DNA of 12,729 bases from an uncultured archaeon. Lineage in GTDB: Archaea > Nanobdellota > Nanobdellia > Woesearchaeales > CAIVOO01. Every line of letters begins with the position of its first letter. Positions within the stretch are counted from its first letter, which is position 1. Below the pieces are notes generated by a model. That model was not told the origin of the DNA and searched no databases. It saw nothing but the letters and a program-made list of their open reading frames with translations. The DNA lies in NCBI GenBank assembly GCA_903907555.1, contig CAIVOO010000146.1, positions 1 to 12,729 on the forward strand. The letters are read 5' to 3'. Made by a program: the position numbers and the translations under genes. Shown here piece after piece: positions 1 to 7,156 of this stretch.

Positions 1-24
1 ACAAAAGAAACATAAAACATCATT

Positions 25-48
25 TTCCAATAGAAATCAAGGGGTGGG
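25..48 (+). other. ORB-like origin recognition element (candidate oriC)
   Basis: The stretch TTCCAATAGAAATCAAGGGG (25-44), followed by TGGG, resembles the archaeal origin recognition box bound by Orc1/Cdc6. It has the TTCCA..GAAA half and a downstream G-string. Against the ORB core as I recall it, 16 of 20 positions agree. It lies about 120 bp upstream of the orc1/cdc6 start and directly before an extremely AT-rich tract, which is the usual layout of an archaeal origin. Only one good copy is visible, and origins usually have several, so the rest may lie left of the window. The match rests on recalled consensus, not on a search. Confidence 0.5.
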
Positions 49-125
49 ATACAAAATAAAAAAATTAAATTTAGATAAAAAATTAAAGATTTTTTGTTAA
101 TTCAATTATAAAAACAATTATATAC
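49..125. other. AT-rich tract, candidate DNA unwinding element
   Basis: Only 5 of the 60 bases at 61-120 are G or C, and the bases just before are nearly as poor. This tract sits between the ORB-like element and the initiator gene, as expected of the duplex unwinding element of an origin. It also contains TATA-like sequence (CAATTATATA at 115-124) that could be the orc1 promoter. An AT-rich intergenic region without origin function is the alternative. Confidence 0.45.
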
Positions 126-153
126 CTCCTCTTCTTTTGGAACTTTAAAGATT

Positions 154-160
154 GGGGTGA
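154..160 (+). promoter_or_regulatory. Ribosome binding site of orc1/cdc6
   Basis: GGGGTGA, followed by TTTAG and then ATG at 166, matches the archaeal anti-Shine-Dalgarno (GGTGAT core) with 5-nt spacing. This fixes the orc1 start at 166. The gene is therefore translated from a leadered message. Confidence 0.75.
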
Positions 161-165
161 TTTAG

Positions 166-1377
166 ATGAAGTCAAAGTCAGTTACAAATTTCTTAGAGAA
201 TTTTCTGAAGTCTAATTCTCTTTTTGTCGATAAAAAATTCTTGCAGTCAAATTATACGCCAGAGTCAATTTCACACAGGGATGAACAAATACACCAAATT
301 GCTACAATTTTAGCCCCTTCTCTGAAACTAAGCAAGCCCTCTAATTTGTTTATTTATGGAAAGACAGGCACAGGTAAGACATTAAGCGTAAGATATGTGG
401 CAAATCAGATAATAAATCTGGCAGAAAGAAACAACACACCCATAAAAATAATATATCTTAACTGTAAGCTTAAAAAAATAGCAGATACAGAATATAGGCT
501 TGTTGCACAGTTGGCAAGGGAACTAGGAAAAACAATACCCATGACAGGACTTCCCACAGAAGAAGTCTACAAAATTTTCTTTAATATTGTAGATGAAGAA
601 AAACAGCTGATTGTGATAATCCTTGATGAAATAGATCAGCTTGTCAAGAAGGTTGGCGATGAAATTCTGTACAACCTCACAAGAATTAATTCTGAATTAA
701 AGCAGGCGCAGATTTCAATAATAGGAATATCAAATGATTTAGGTTTTACAGACTACATGGACCCCAGAGTCAAGTCGTCCTTATCTGAGGAGGAGCTGGT
801 TTTCCCACCTTATAACGCGCTTCAAATACAAGACATACTTCACCAGAGGGCAACCAAGGCATTCAAAGATTCTATACTGGGATCGGGTGTTATAGAGAAG
901 TGCGCTGCCTATGCTGCAAGAGAGCATGGAGATGCGAGGAGGGCCCTCGAACTGCTCAGGGTCGCAGGCGAGCTAGCAGAAAGGGAGAGCGACACAAGAG
1001 TCGAGCTCAAACATCTTGATATGGCTGAAGAAAAAATTGAAAGAGATAAAGTGGTTGATGTTGTTTCAACACAGCCGAAGCAATTCCAAGCAACATTATA
1101 CTCGATACTTCTTATTCACCTACAAAACAAAGATTTTATTTCTACAGGAGAAATTTATGGAGTATACACAAACCTATGCTCAAAAGTGGGTCTAAGACCA
1201 TTAACTCAAAGAAGAGTTTCTGACATAATAGCAGAGTTTGACATGCTCGGGATAATCAATGCAAGAGTTACATCTAAAGGAAGATACGGCAGGACAAGGG
1301 ATATTGCATTAAGCGTACAGCCGCACATACAGCAAAGAATTCAGGAGATATTGGAAAAGGATTTGGGATTGAGGTGA
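166..1377 (+). CDS. cdc6: Orc1/Cdc6 replication initiator (AAA+ ATPase)
   Basis: This is the archaeal origin-binding protein, which recognises ORB sites, opens the origin and helps recruit MCM. The 403-aa length is normal for the family. The AAA+ core shows Walker A GKTGTGKT (65-72), Walker B ILDEID (152-157), a sensor 1 segment GISND (187-191) and a sensor 2 segment GDARRAL (255-261). The C-terminal part, about 300-403, is a winged-helix DNA-binding domain; RPLTQRRVSDI is the recognition helix region and GRYGRTR the wing. The start at ATG 166 is set by GGGGTGA five bases upstream. It is the first gene of a three-gene unit: its TGA stop overlaps the GTG start of the polymerase D small subunit by 4 nt. 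The adjacent upstream origin candidate suggests this initiator acts on its own neighbouring origin, as in Pyrococcus. Family assignment is certain; the Orc1-1 versus Orc1-2 subtype is not resolved. Confidence 0.97.
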   Translation: MKSKSVTNFLENFLKSNSLFVDKKFLQSNYTPESISHRDEQIHQIATILAPSLKLSKPSNLFIYGKTGTGKTLSVRYVANQIINLAERNNTPIKIIYLNCKLKKIADTEYRLVAQLARELGKTIPMTGLPTEEVYKIFFNIVDEEKQLIVIILDEIDQLVKKVGDEILYNLTRINSELKQAQISIIGISNDLGFTDYMDPRVKSSLSEEELVFPPYNALQIQDILHQRATKAFKDSILGSGVIEKCAAYAAREHGDARRALELLRVAGELAERESDTRVELKHLDMAEEKIERDKVVDVVSTQPKQFQATLYSILLIHLQNKDFISTGEIYGVYTNLCSKVGLRPLTQRRVSDIIAEFDMLGIINARVTSKGRYGRTRDIALSVQPHIQQRIQEILEKDLGLR

Positions 1378-2858
1378 ATATGCAGTCTTCTGCACTTGAA
1401 AAGAAGAAGGAACTTATACAATTTTTCCTAAAGAGAAATATTTTAGTAGATCCGCAAATCTTATTGAATGTTCCTCCTGAAAAAATCGACTTGCTGCTGC
1501 AAAAACTTTCTAATATGCCAGCTTCTGAAATAATGTTCTATAGCACAAATCTAAGCAAACTTCTTGAAAATAATGAAACAGTACAAAACATTCCTTCCAG
1601 CAAGGACAAAGTTAAAGTCATATCGTCATTTGCAGATGTTAAAAAGAAGAGGGACATACAGGATTTCATTGCACACTTCAACAACAGGTATAATTCTCTA
1701 AAAAGGATACTGCAAAGCAGGATGGAGCTTCAGAATGCGACATCAATCAGCAGGATTCTTGCAAAAAAAGACAAGGAAAACATTTCCTGCATAGGGCTTG
1801 TCCTCGACAAGCAGGAGACAAAAAATGGAAACTTAAGGTTTACAATAGAGGATCCTACAGGAACAATAGGGGTTATTGTTGGAAAATCAAAAGCAGATGT
1901 GTTGACTCTTGCAAAAGACGTTCAGGAGGATGAGGTTATAGGAATAACAGGCATGAATGGCGACAAGATAATCTTTGCCAATAACATAATACTGCCTGAT
2001 GTGCCTCTTAGCAAAGAGTTCAAGAAAGCTCCTGAAGAGGAATACGCAATATTCTTGGGCGATATGCATTTCGGCTCGAAAGTTTTCATAAAGGATAGTT
2101 TCGAGAAAATGATAAAATGGCTGAATCTTGAAATCGGCTCTGATGAACAAAAGGAAATAGTGAAAAAAATAAAATATCTGTTTATCGCAGGCGATTTGGT
2201 CGAAGGCGTCGGGGTATACCCTGGACACGAGCTTGATTTAGAAATACAGGATATTGTAAAGCAGTATGAATTGTTTGCAGAGTTCTTGAAGAGAATACCA
2301 AAATACATAACAATGATAGTGTGCCCTGGAAATCATGATGCAATGAGAATGGCAGAGCCGCAGCCAGCATTAAGCAAGGAATATGCAGCAGCACTCCACA
2401 GCATGGACAATATTGTGTTTGTTACAAATCCTGCAATAGTCAACATAGCATCCACAAAAAATTTTCCAGGAATGGACGTGCTTATTTATCACGGATTCAG
2501 CTTTCCCTATCTCGCAGACAAAGTAGAAAGCATAAGAGTTGCAGGAGGACAGAAGAGAGTGGACTTGATACTTACATATCTTCTTCAAAGAAGGCATCTT
2601 GCTCCTCCACACGCATCAACGCTTTATGTTCCTAATCCAAATCTCGATCCTTTAGTCATAGAATCTGTTCCTGATTTTCTTGTTTCAGGGCACATACACA
2701 GGACTTCAGTATCCAAATACAGAAATGTAACCCTGCTTAACTGTTCCTGCTGGCTTGAAAAAACTGATTATCAGGAAAAAGTTGGCTTAGATCCAGAGCC
2801 TGCAAGAGTCATAATTGCAAACCTTCAGACAAGGGATGTGAGGATTATGAAATTTTAA
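1374..2858 (+). CDS. polB: DNA polymerase D small subunit DP1 (proofreading exonuclease subunit)
   Basis: DP1 is the Mre11-like 3'-5' exonuclease subunit of the archaeal heterodimeric replicative polymerase PolD. The 494-aa protein has a helical N-terminus (about 1-100), an OB-fold (about 125-210, with SCIGLVLDK and LRFTIEDPTG) and a calcineurin-like phosphoesterase domain. All metal-binding motifs are present: GDMH (D230/H232), AGD (D274), PGNHD (N320/H321), YHG (H373) and GHIH (H440/H442), so the exonuclease should be active. GTG at 1374 is taken as the start because GTGA overlaps the orc1 stop, a typical coupled junction. ATG at 1380 is possible, but the GAGGTGA before it would sit only 2 nt away. 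The gene ends 1 nt before DP2, so the two subunits are presumably made together. The symbol follows Pyrococcus usage; it is not family B polymerase. Confidence 0.97.
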   Translation: MNMQSSALEKKKELIQFFLKRNILVDPQILLNVPPEKIDLLLQKLSNMPASEIMFYSTNLSKLLENNETVQNIPSSKDKVKVISSFADVKKKRDIQDFIAHFNNRYNSLKRILQSRMELQNATSISRILAKKDKENISCIGLVLDKQETKNGNLRFTIEDPTGTIGVIVGKSKADVLTLAKDVQEDEVIGITGMNGDKIIFANNIILPDVPLSKEFKKAPEEEYAIFLGDMHFGSKVFIKDSFEKMIKWLNLEIGSDEQKEIVKKIKYLFIAGDLVEGVGVYPGHELDLEIQDIVKQYELFAEFLKRIPKYITMIVCPGNHDAMRMAEPQPALSKEYAAALHSMDNIVFVTNPAIVNIASTKNFPGMDVLIYHGFSFPYLADKVESIRVAGGQKRVDLILTYLLQRRHLAPPHASTLYVPNPNLDPLVIESVPDFLVSGHIHRTSVSKYRNVTLLNCSCWLEKTDYQEKVGLDPEPARVIIANLQTRDVRIMKF

Positions 2859-2859
2859 C

Positions 2860-5800
2860 ATGGCAGAAGCATCGAAAGAAATGGAACTGTATTTTGCCCG
2901 GCTAGATGATGGAGTAACCAAAGCATACTCTTTAGCTACAAAGGCAAGAGTCCAAGGCTACGATCCTGAAGAAAAAGTTGATATCCCTGTTGCAAGGGAT
3001 ATGGCAGAAAGGGTAGAAGGGCTCATGTCTGCTGCAGCTCCGCAGCTAATTGGTTCTGGAATGATACAGAGAATTATCGAGCTTGAAAAACAGTATGGAA
3101 GGCTTTCTTGGGAAGTTGCATTACTTATTGCAGAAGAGGTTTCTAAAGAAAAATTCTGCAAATTCAAGGACAAAAAAGAAGCGATGGAAGTAGGGATTAG
3201 GGCAGGTTTCACATATCACACTCTCGGAATTGTCTCAGCACCCCTTGAAGGTTTTGTTGAATTGAAAATAAAGAAGAGAGCTGATGGGAAAGAATATTTT
3301 GCAATGAGCTACGCTGGTCCTATCAGGGGTGCAGGAGGAACTGCAGCGGCTGTTTCACTAATCATTGCAGATTATATGAGAAAAGCGCATAATTACGAAA
3401 AGTATGATCCGACAGACAAGGAACTTTCGCGGGCTTATACAGAACTTGAAGATTATCACGAAAGAATTACAAGGCTGCAATACCACCCAAGCGAGGAGGA
3501 AGTAAGGAATCTTGTTGCCAACCTTCCTGTAGAAATTGATGGCGATCCGACAGAAAAGCTTGATGTTTCAAACTACAAAGACATCCCAAGAATTGAAACA
3601 AACAAATTGAGAGGAGGATTTTGCCTCGTTCTTTCCATGGTCGCATTGAAGGCGCCAAAGCTTTGGGCAGAGCTTAGCAAATGGGGAGGAAAATACAATT
3701 TAGAATGGAATTTTCTGGAAGAATTCTTAAAAGTTCAAAAAAAGAACAAGGCCAAGGCAACAGAATCCACAACTGCAGTAAAGGCAAAGATAACTCCTGA
3801 TTACACATACATTGCAGATTTGGTTGCAGGAAGGCCTGTTCTGGCAGCGCCTCTTGAAAAAGGAGGATTTCGCTTAAGGTATGGAAGAGGCAGGCTCAGC
3901 GGATATTCAGCAGCTTCAATACATCCTTCAACATCATACATACTTGACAAATTCATTGCAACAGGAACGCAGCTGAAAACAGAGCGTCCAGGAAAGTCAG
4001 CATCAATGACTTTTTGCGATGTGATTGATGGGCCCATAGTAAAACTGCACGACGGCTCTGTCATAAAAGTTAAAAATGAAAACGAAGCAAAAAGGGTAAC
4101 TGCAAATGTTTCAGAAATTCTTTTCTTAGGGGACATACTCGTAAGCTATGGGGATTTTTCAGACAGAAATCACATGCTAGTGCCTGCAGGATACTGCGAT
4201 GAATGGTGGTCTTTAGAACTTGAAAAAAGCATTGTTGACACTTTCGGAAGCCTTGATTTGGAAAAAACAGCAGATCTTGTAGGGATATCTGACAGCACAC
4301 TAAAAAAATTCTTGAAAGGCACTATTCCTGCAGTAAATGAGGCTGTGCAATTATCTCAAAAGCTGAAAGTCCCTTTGCATCCAGAATACACCTTTTATTG
4401 GAACTGCATAAACAAGGAACAAATCCTTTCCTTGCTAGAATGGCTTGACTCCTCAAAATTGATTAAATCTGGAGATACTGTAGAAAAGATAATCCTGCCA
4501 ATAAAGCCAGCAAAGAGAATTCTGGAATTGATTGGAATGCCGCATCTTGTAGCCACAGAGTCAATTGTAATAGAAAAAAATGAAGCAACTGCCTTGTATG
4601 AGCAGCTTGGCATAAAAGAGGACAAGGAAATTATTGAAACTACGCAAGCAATAGAATCACAGCAGAAAGAAACAGCTGTTGAACTTATTTCAGCAGTTTC
4701 CAGGGTTCCAATACGCGACAAGTGCGGAACATTCATTGGCGCAAGAATGGGAAGGCCTGAAAAGGCAAAGATGAGAAAGCTCACAGGCTCTCCGCATGTT
4801 TTGTTCCCTGTTGCAGAGCAGGGAGGAAGATTAAGATCATTCCAGTCAGCCCTTGAAGCAGGAAAAATAGAGGCTGATTTCGCAATCTATCGCTGCCTCT
4901 CCTGCGGCAAAGAAACTGTGTTCTCAATATGCGAAAATTGCGAGAAAAAAACAATTCCATTGTATGACTGCAAGATTTGCGGAAGCGTGGAAGAGGACTG
5001 CGGGCATCATCCCAAAAGATACAAGCACATAAGCATTCCAATAAAGGATTATTTCAACAGCTTCTTGAAAAAAACCAAGATGGAGCAGTATCCTGATTTA
5101 ATTAAGGGAGTTAAGGGAACAAGCAACAAAGACCACCGCCCAGAACATCTTGCGAAAGGAATCCTCAGGGCAAAGCACGGAGTTAATGTCAACAAGGATG
5201 GAACAACAAGATATGACATGACTGAACTGCCAATAACACACTTCAGGCCGAAAGAGATCGGTGTTTCTGTTGAAAAATTAAGGGATTTGGGGTATATTCA
5301 TGACATGCATGGAAATCCTTTAGAAAGCGATGATCAAACTTTGGAGATAAAGCCGCAGGATGTAATAATTCCTTGCTGTCCAGACTCTTCAGATGAGCCT
5401 GCAGATGAAATATTGTTCAGGGTTGCAAACTTTGTTGATGACTTGCTGGTAAATTTTTACAATCTTGAGCCATTCTATAATTTAGAATCTAAAAAGGATT
5501 TGGTGGGGCATCTTGTTATAGGGCTTGCGCCGCATATTTCAGCAGGAATACTTGGAAGAATTATCGGATTTTCAAAAACACAAGGATGTTTTGCGCACCC
5601 GCTCTGGCACGCAGCGCACAGAAGGGATTGCGATGGCGACGAGAACTGCATAATGCTTCTAATGGACGCTTTGCTAAATTTCTCAAGGCAGTATCTGCCA
5701 GATACAAGAGGAGCCAAGACAATGGACGCTCCGCTTGTATTGACTACTGTATTGAAGCCAGCAGAAGTGGATGATATGGTACACAAGCTGGACATAGGTT

Positions 5801-6381
5801 GGCGCTATCCTTTGGAATTATATGAAGCAGGTCTTAATTACAAAAGCCCAAAAGAAGTCAAGATTGAACAGCTCAAGTCAAGGCTTGGCACAGAAGGGCA
5901 GTACGAGTCAATGGGCTTTACGCATGACTGCTCTGATATGAATGTCGGGGCAAGATGCTCTGCATACAAAACAATTCCGACAATGGAGGACAAGCTGAAA
6001 GGGCAGATGGCTCTTGCAGAAAAGATAAGGGCTGTAAATGAAAATGATGTTGCTAGACTTGTTATAGAAAAGCATTTTATTAAAGACATTAAGGGAAACT
6101 TGAGAAAATTCTCAATGCAGAAATTCAGGTGTATCAAGTGCAATGAAAGCTACAGAAGGCCTCCTCTTGTAGGCAAGTGCACAAAGTGCGGGGGAAAGCT
6201 GGTATTCACAATAAGCGAAGGTTCAATACTGAAATATTTAGAGCCGAGCCTAAGCTTGGCTAAGAAATACAAGGTTCCTGCATATCTAAAACAAACTTTA
6301 GATCTGACAAAAGAAAGAATCGAGGGAATATTTGGAAAAGAGCAGGACAAGCAGGCAGGGCTAGGAGCTTGGTTTGGCTAA
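2860..6381 (+). CDS. polC: DNA polymerase D large subunit DP2 (catalytic subunit)
   Basis: DP2 is the catalytic subunit of archaeal PolD, built on a two-barrel fold like RNA polymerase. At 1173 aa it is slightly short of the roughly 1260 aa of Pyrococcus DP2. Recognisable blocks are YAGPIRGAGGT (151-161), GARMGRPEKAK (627-637), a cysteine-rich zinc region with CxxC pairs at 679/682, 691/694 and 704/707, the catalytic DCDGDEN (923-929, acidic residues D925 and D927) followed by DTRG and MDAPLV, and a C-terminal zinc site (C1091/C1094, C1107/C1110). The last residues, QAGLGAWF (1165-1172), are a PCNA-interacting PIP box. No intein interrupts the catalytic motif, a common intein site in this family. 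The catalytic block reads DCDGDEN where relatives usually have NCDGDED; the two essential aspartates are kept. The TAA stop overlaps the stop of the convergent acylphosphatase gene. Confidence 0.98.
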   Translation: MAEASKEMELYFARLDDGVTKAYSLATKARVQGYDPEEKVDIPVARDMAERVEGLMSAAAPQLIGSGMIQRIIELEKQYGRLSWEVALLIAEEVSKEKFCKFKDKKEAMEVGIRAGFTYHTLGIVSAPLEGFVELKIKKRADGKEYFAMSYAGPIRGAGGTAAAVSLIIADYMRKAHNYEKYDPTDKELSRAYTELEDYHERITRLQYHPSEEEVRNLVANLPVEIDGDPTEKLDVSNYKDIPRIETNKLRGGFCLVLSMVALKAPKLWAELSKWGGKYNLEWNFLEEFLKVQKKNKAKATESTTAVKAKITPDYTYIADLVAGRPVLAAPLEKGGFRLRYGRGRLSGYSAASIHPSTSYILDKFIATGTQLKTERPGKSASMTFCDVIDGPIVKLHDGSVIKVKNENEAKRVTANVSEILFLGDILVSYGDFSDRNHMLVPAGYCDEWWSLELEKSIVDTFGSLDLEKTADLVGISDSTLKKFLKGTIPAVNEAVQLSQKLKVPLHPEYTFYWNCINKEQILSLLEWLDSSKLIKSGDTVEKIILPIKPAKRILELIGMPHLVATESIVIEKNEATALYEQLGIKEDKEIIETTQAIESQQKETAVELISAVSRVPIRDKCGTFIGARMGRPEKAKMRKLTGSPHVLFPVAEQGGRLRSFQSALEAGKIEADFAIYRCLSCGKETVFSICENCEKKTIPLYDCKICGSVEEDCGHHPKRYKHISIPIKDYFNSFLKKTKMEQYPDLIKGVKGTSNKDHRPEHLAKGILRAKHGVNVNKDGTTRYDMTELPITHFRPKEIGVSVEKLRDLGYIHDMHGNPLESDDQTLEIKPQDVIIPCCPDSSDEPADEILFRVANFVDDLLVNFYNLEPFYNLESKKDLVGHLVIGLAPHISAGILGRIIGFSKTQGCFAHPLWHAAHRRDCDGDENCIMLLMDALLNFSRQYLPDTRGAKTMDAPLVLTTVLKPAEVDDMVHKLDIGWRYPLELYEAGLNYKSPKEVKIEQLKSRLGTEGQYESMGFTHDCSDMNVGARCSAYKTIPTMEDKLKGQMALAEKIRAVNENDVARLVIEKHFIKDIKGNLRKFSMQKFRCIKCNESYRRPPLVGKCTKCGGKLVFTISEGSILKYLEPSLSLAKKYKVPAYLKQTLDLTKERIEGIFGKEQDKQAGLGAWFG

Positions 6382-6644
6382 GGCCTGATAAAGAAATATT
6401 CAAATTCATCATTTAATTCTATTTCTTCAACTTTAACGTCAGAAACTTTCGCGAGCAAAGGTCCTTTTCTGCATTCCTTGACAAGATTCGCTATTGCCTC
6501 AGGAGTTCCTGCAGCGATTATTTCAACATCCCCACCCTTAAGGTTTCTAGCATAGCCGACAACACCATCAGATTTTTTTCTTATAAATTCTCTAAAGCCA
6601 ATTCCCTGAACCTTTCCAGAAATAATAATTCTTGTATACTTCAT
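6378..6644 (-). CDS. acyP: Acylphosphatase
   Basis: This small cytosolic enzyme hydrolyses acyl phosphates such as carbamoyl phosphate and acetyl phosphate to the acid and phosphate. The 88-aa length is typical. The signature GKVQGIGFREF (10-20) supplies the phosphate-binding loop and catalytic arginine R18. GYARNLKGGDVEI (30-42) supplies the catalytic asparagine N34. The ATG overlaps the stop of aIF2-beta by 4 nt (ATGA), so it is probably translated by coupling on the aIF2-beta message. Its TAG stop lies on top of the TAA stop of DP2 on the other strand. The pairing with a translation factor gives no clear functional link. Confidence 0.95.
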   Translation of the reverse strand: MKYTRIIISGKVQGIGFREFIRKKSDGVVGYARNLKGGDVEIIAAGTPEAIANLVKECRKGPLLAKVSDVKVEEIELNDEFEYFFIRP

Positions 6645-7063
6645 ATCCTAGATTTTATTGATGTCCTTGCACCGCAAGCCTGGCACTTCAAGAAAAGGAA
6701 GTCGCCCTCTTTCTCAAGCTTAGTGTCCGGCTTTCCGCATTCTTTGCACAGCACGAACTCTGTGGCATACTGCCTTATTTTTTCATTAATCCTGACAGAA
6801 GGAACCTTCGCTCCTAAAATAAGATTCTGATTTCTTGAATCAACCTTTCCAGGAGTAGCGAGTTCTTTCAGAACATATTTCAATAAGTGATCAGGGTCTC
6901 TTCTGAGAGTCGAGGCGATTTCAAGGAAATTGCTTATCACTGTTTTGTTGCCTTCAATATGACCCCTGACTTTAGGGATTTCAAACCTTTCTGTAACTAA
7001 AGCAACCTCTGGAAGCTTTTCCCTTCCACGTTGAAGCATTTTTTCATAATCAAATTCTGCCAT
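6641..7063 (-). CDS. eif2b: Translation initiation factor aIF2 beta subunit
   Basis: This is the beta subunit of the archaeal aIF2 heterotrimer, which delivers initiator Met-tRNA to the small ribosomal subunit. The 140-aa length is normal for archaea. An N-terminal helix (about 1-20, residues for gamma-subunit contact) is followed by the alpha-beta domain; GNKTVISNF (38-46) and LKYVLKELATPGKVD (61-75) are characteristic. The C-terminal zinc ribbon has C106/C109 and C127/C130. The start at 7063 has no Shine-Dalgarno, but a TATA box ends 24 nt upstream, so the message is likely leaderless. It is followed by acyP with a 4-nt overlap. Confidence 0.97.
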   Translation of the reverse strand: MAEFDYEKMLQRGREKLPEVALVTERFEIPKVRGHIEGNKTVISNFLEIASTLRRDPDHLLKYVLKELATPGKVDSRNQNLILGAKVPSVRINEKIRQYATEFVLCKECGKPDTKLEKEGDFLFLKCQACGARTSIKSRI

Positions 7064-7086
7064 AAACTATTTTTTGAGAGGGGGAG

Positions 7087-7094
7087 TATATAAA
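7087..7094 (-). promoter_or_regulatory. TATA box (box A) for aIF2-beta
   Basis: On the reverse strand this reads TTTATATA. Its downstream edge is 24 nt before the aIF2-beta ATG, so transcription would begin at or within a few bases of the start codon (leaderless). Confidence 0.6.
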
Positions 7095-7099
7095 CTTAG

Positions 7100-7127
7100 C
7101 GATAGTTGTTTGGTAGAGCCGATAGTT
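7100..7127 (+). repeat. Pair of 8-bp direct repeats CGATAGTT in the divergent promoter
   Basis: CGATAGTT occurs exactly at 7100-7107 and 7120-7127. The starts are 20 bp apart, about two helical turns, so both copies face the same side of the DNA. The second copy runs into the TATA box of the SpoIIM-like gene, and the first lies just beyond the aIF2-beta TATA box. This placement suits an operator or a duplicated BRE-like upstream element, but two 8-bp copies could be chance. Confidence 0.45.
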
Positions 7128-7134
7128 TTATATA
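7126..7134 (+). promoter_or_regulatory. TATA box (box A) for the SpoIIM-like gene
   Basis: TTTTATATA ends 23 nt before ATG 7157, the spacing expected when transcription starts at the initiation codon. No Shine-Dalgarno is present between them, consistent with a leaderless message and supporting this start. Confidence 0.65.
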
Positions 7135-7156
7135 ATGTCTTCTTATCACGTTTTCT

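Noticed and set aside
121..142. Possible inverted ORB copy (CCTCC...TTGGAA) before orc1
   Set aside because: Only about half the positions agree with the reverse-complement core and the spacing is off by about three bases.
5560..5660. Intein at the DP2 catalytic motif
   Set aside because: The frame runs uninterrupted through DCDGDEN with no intein blocks.
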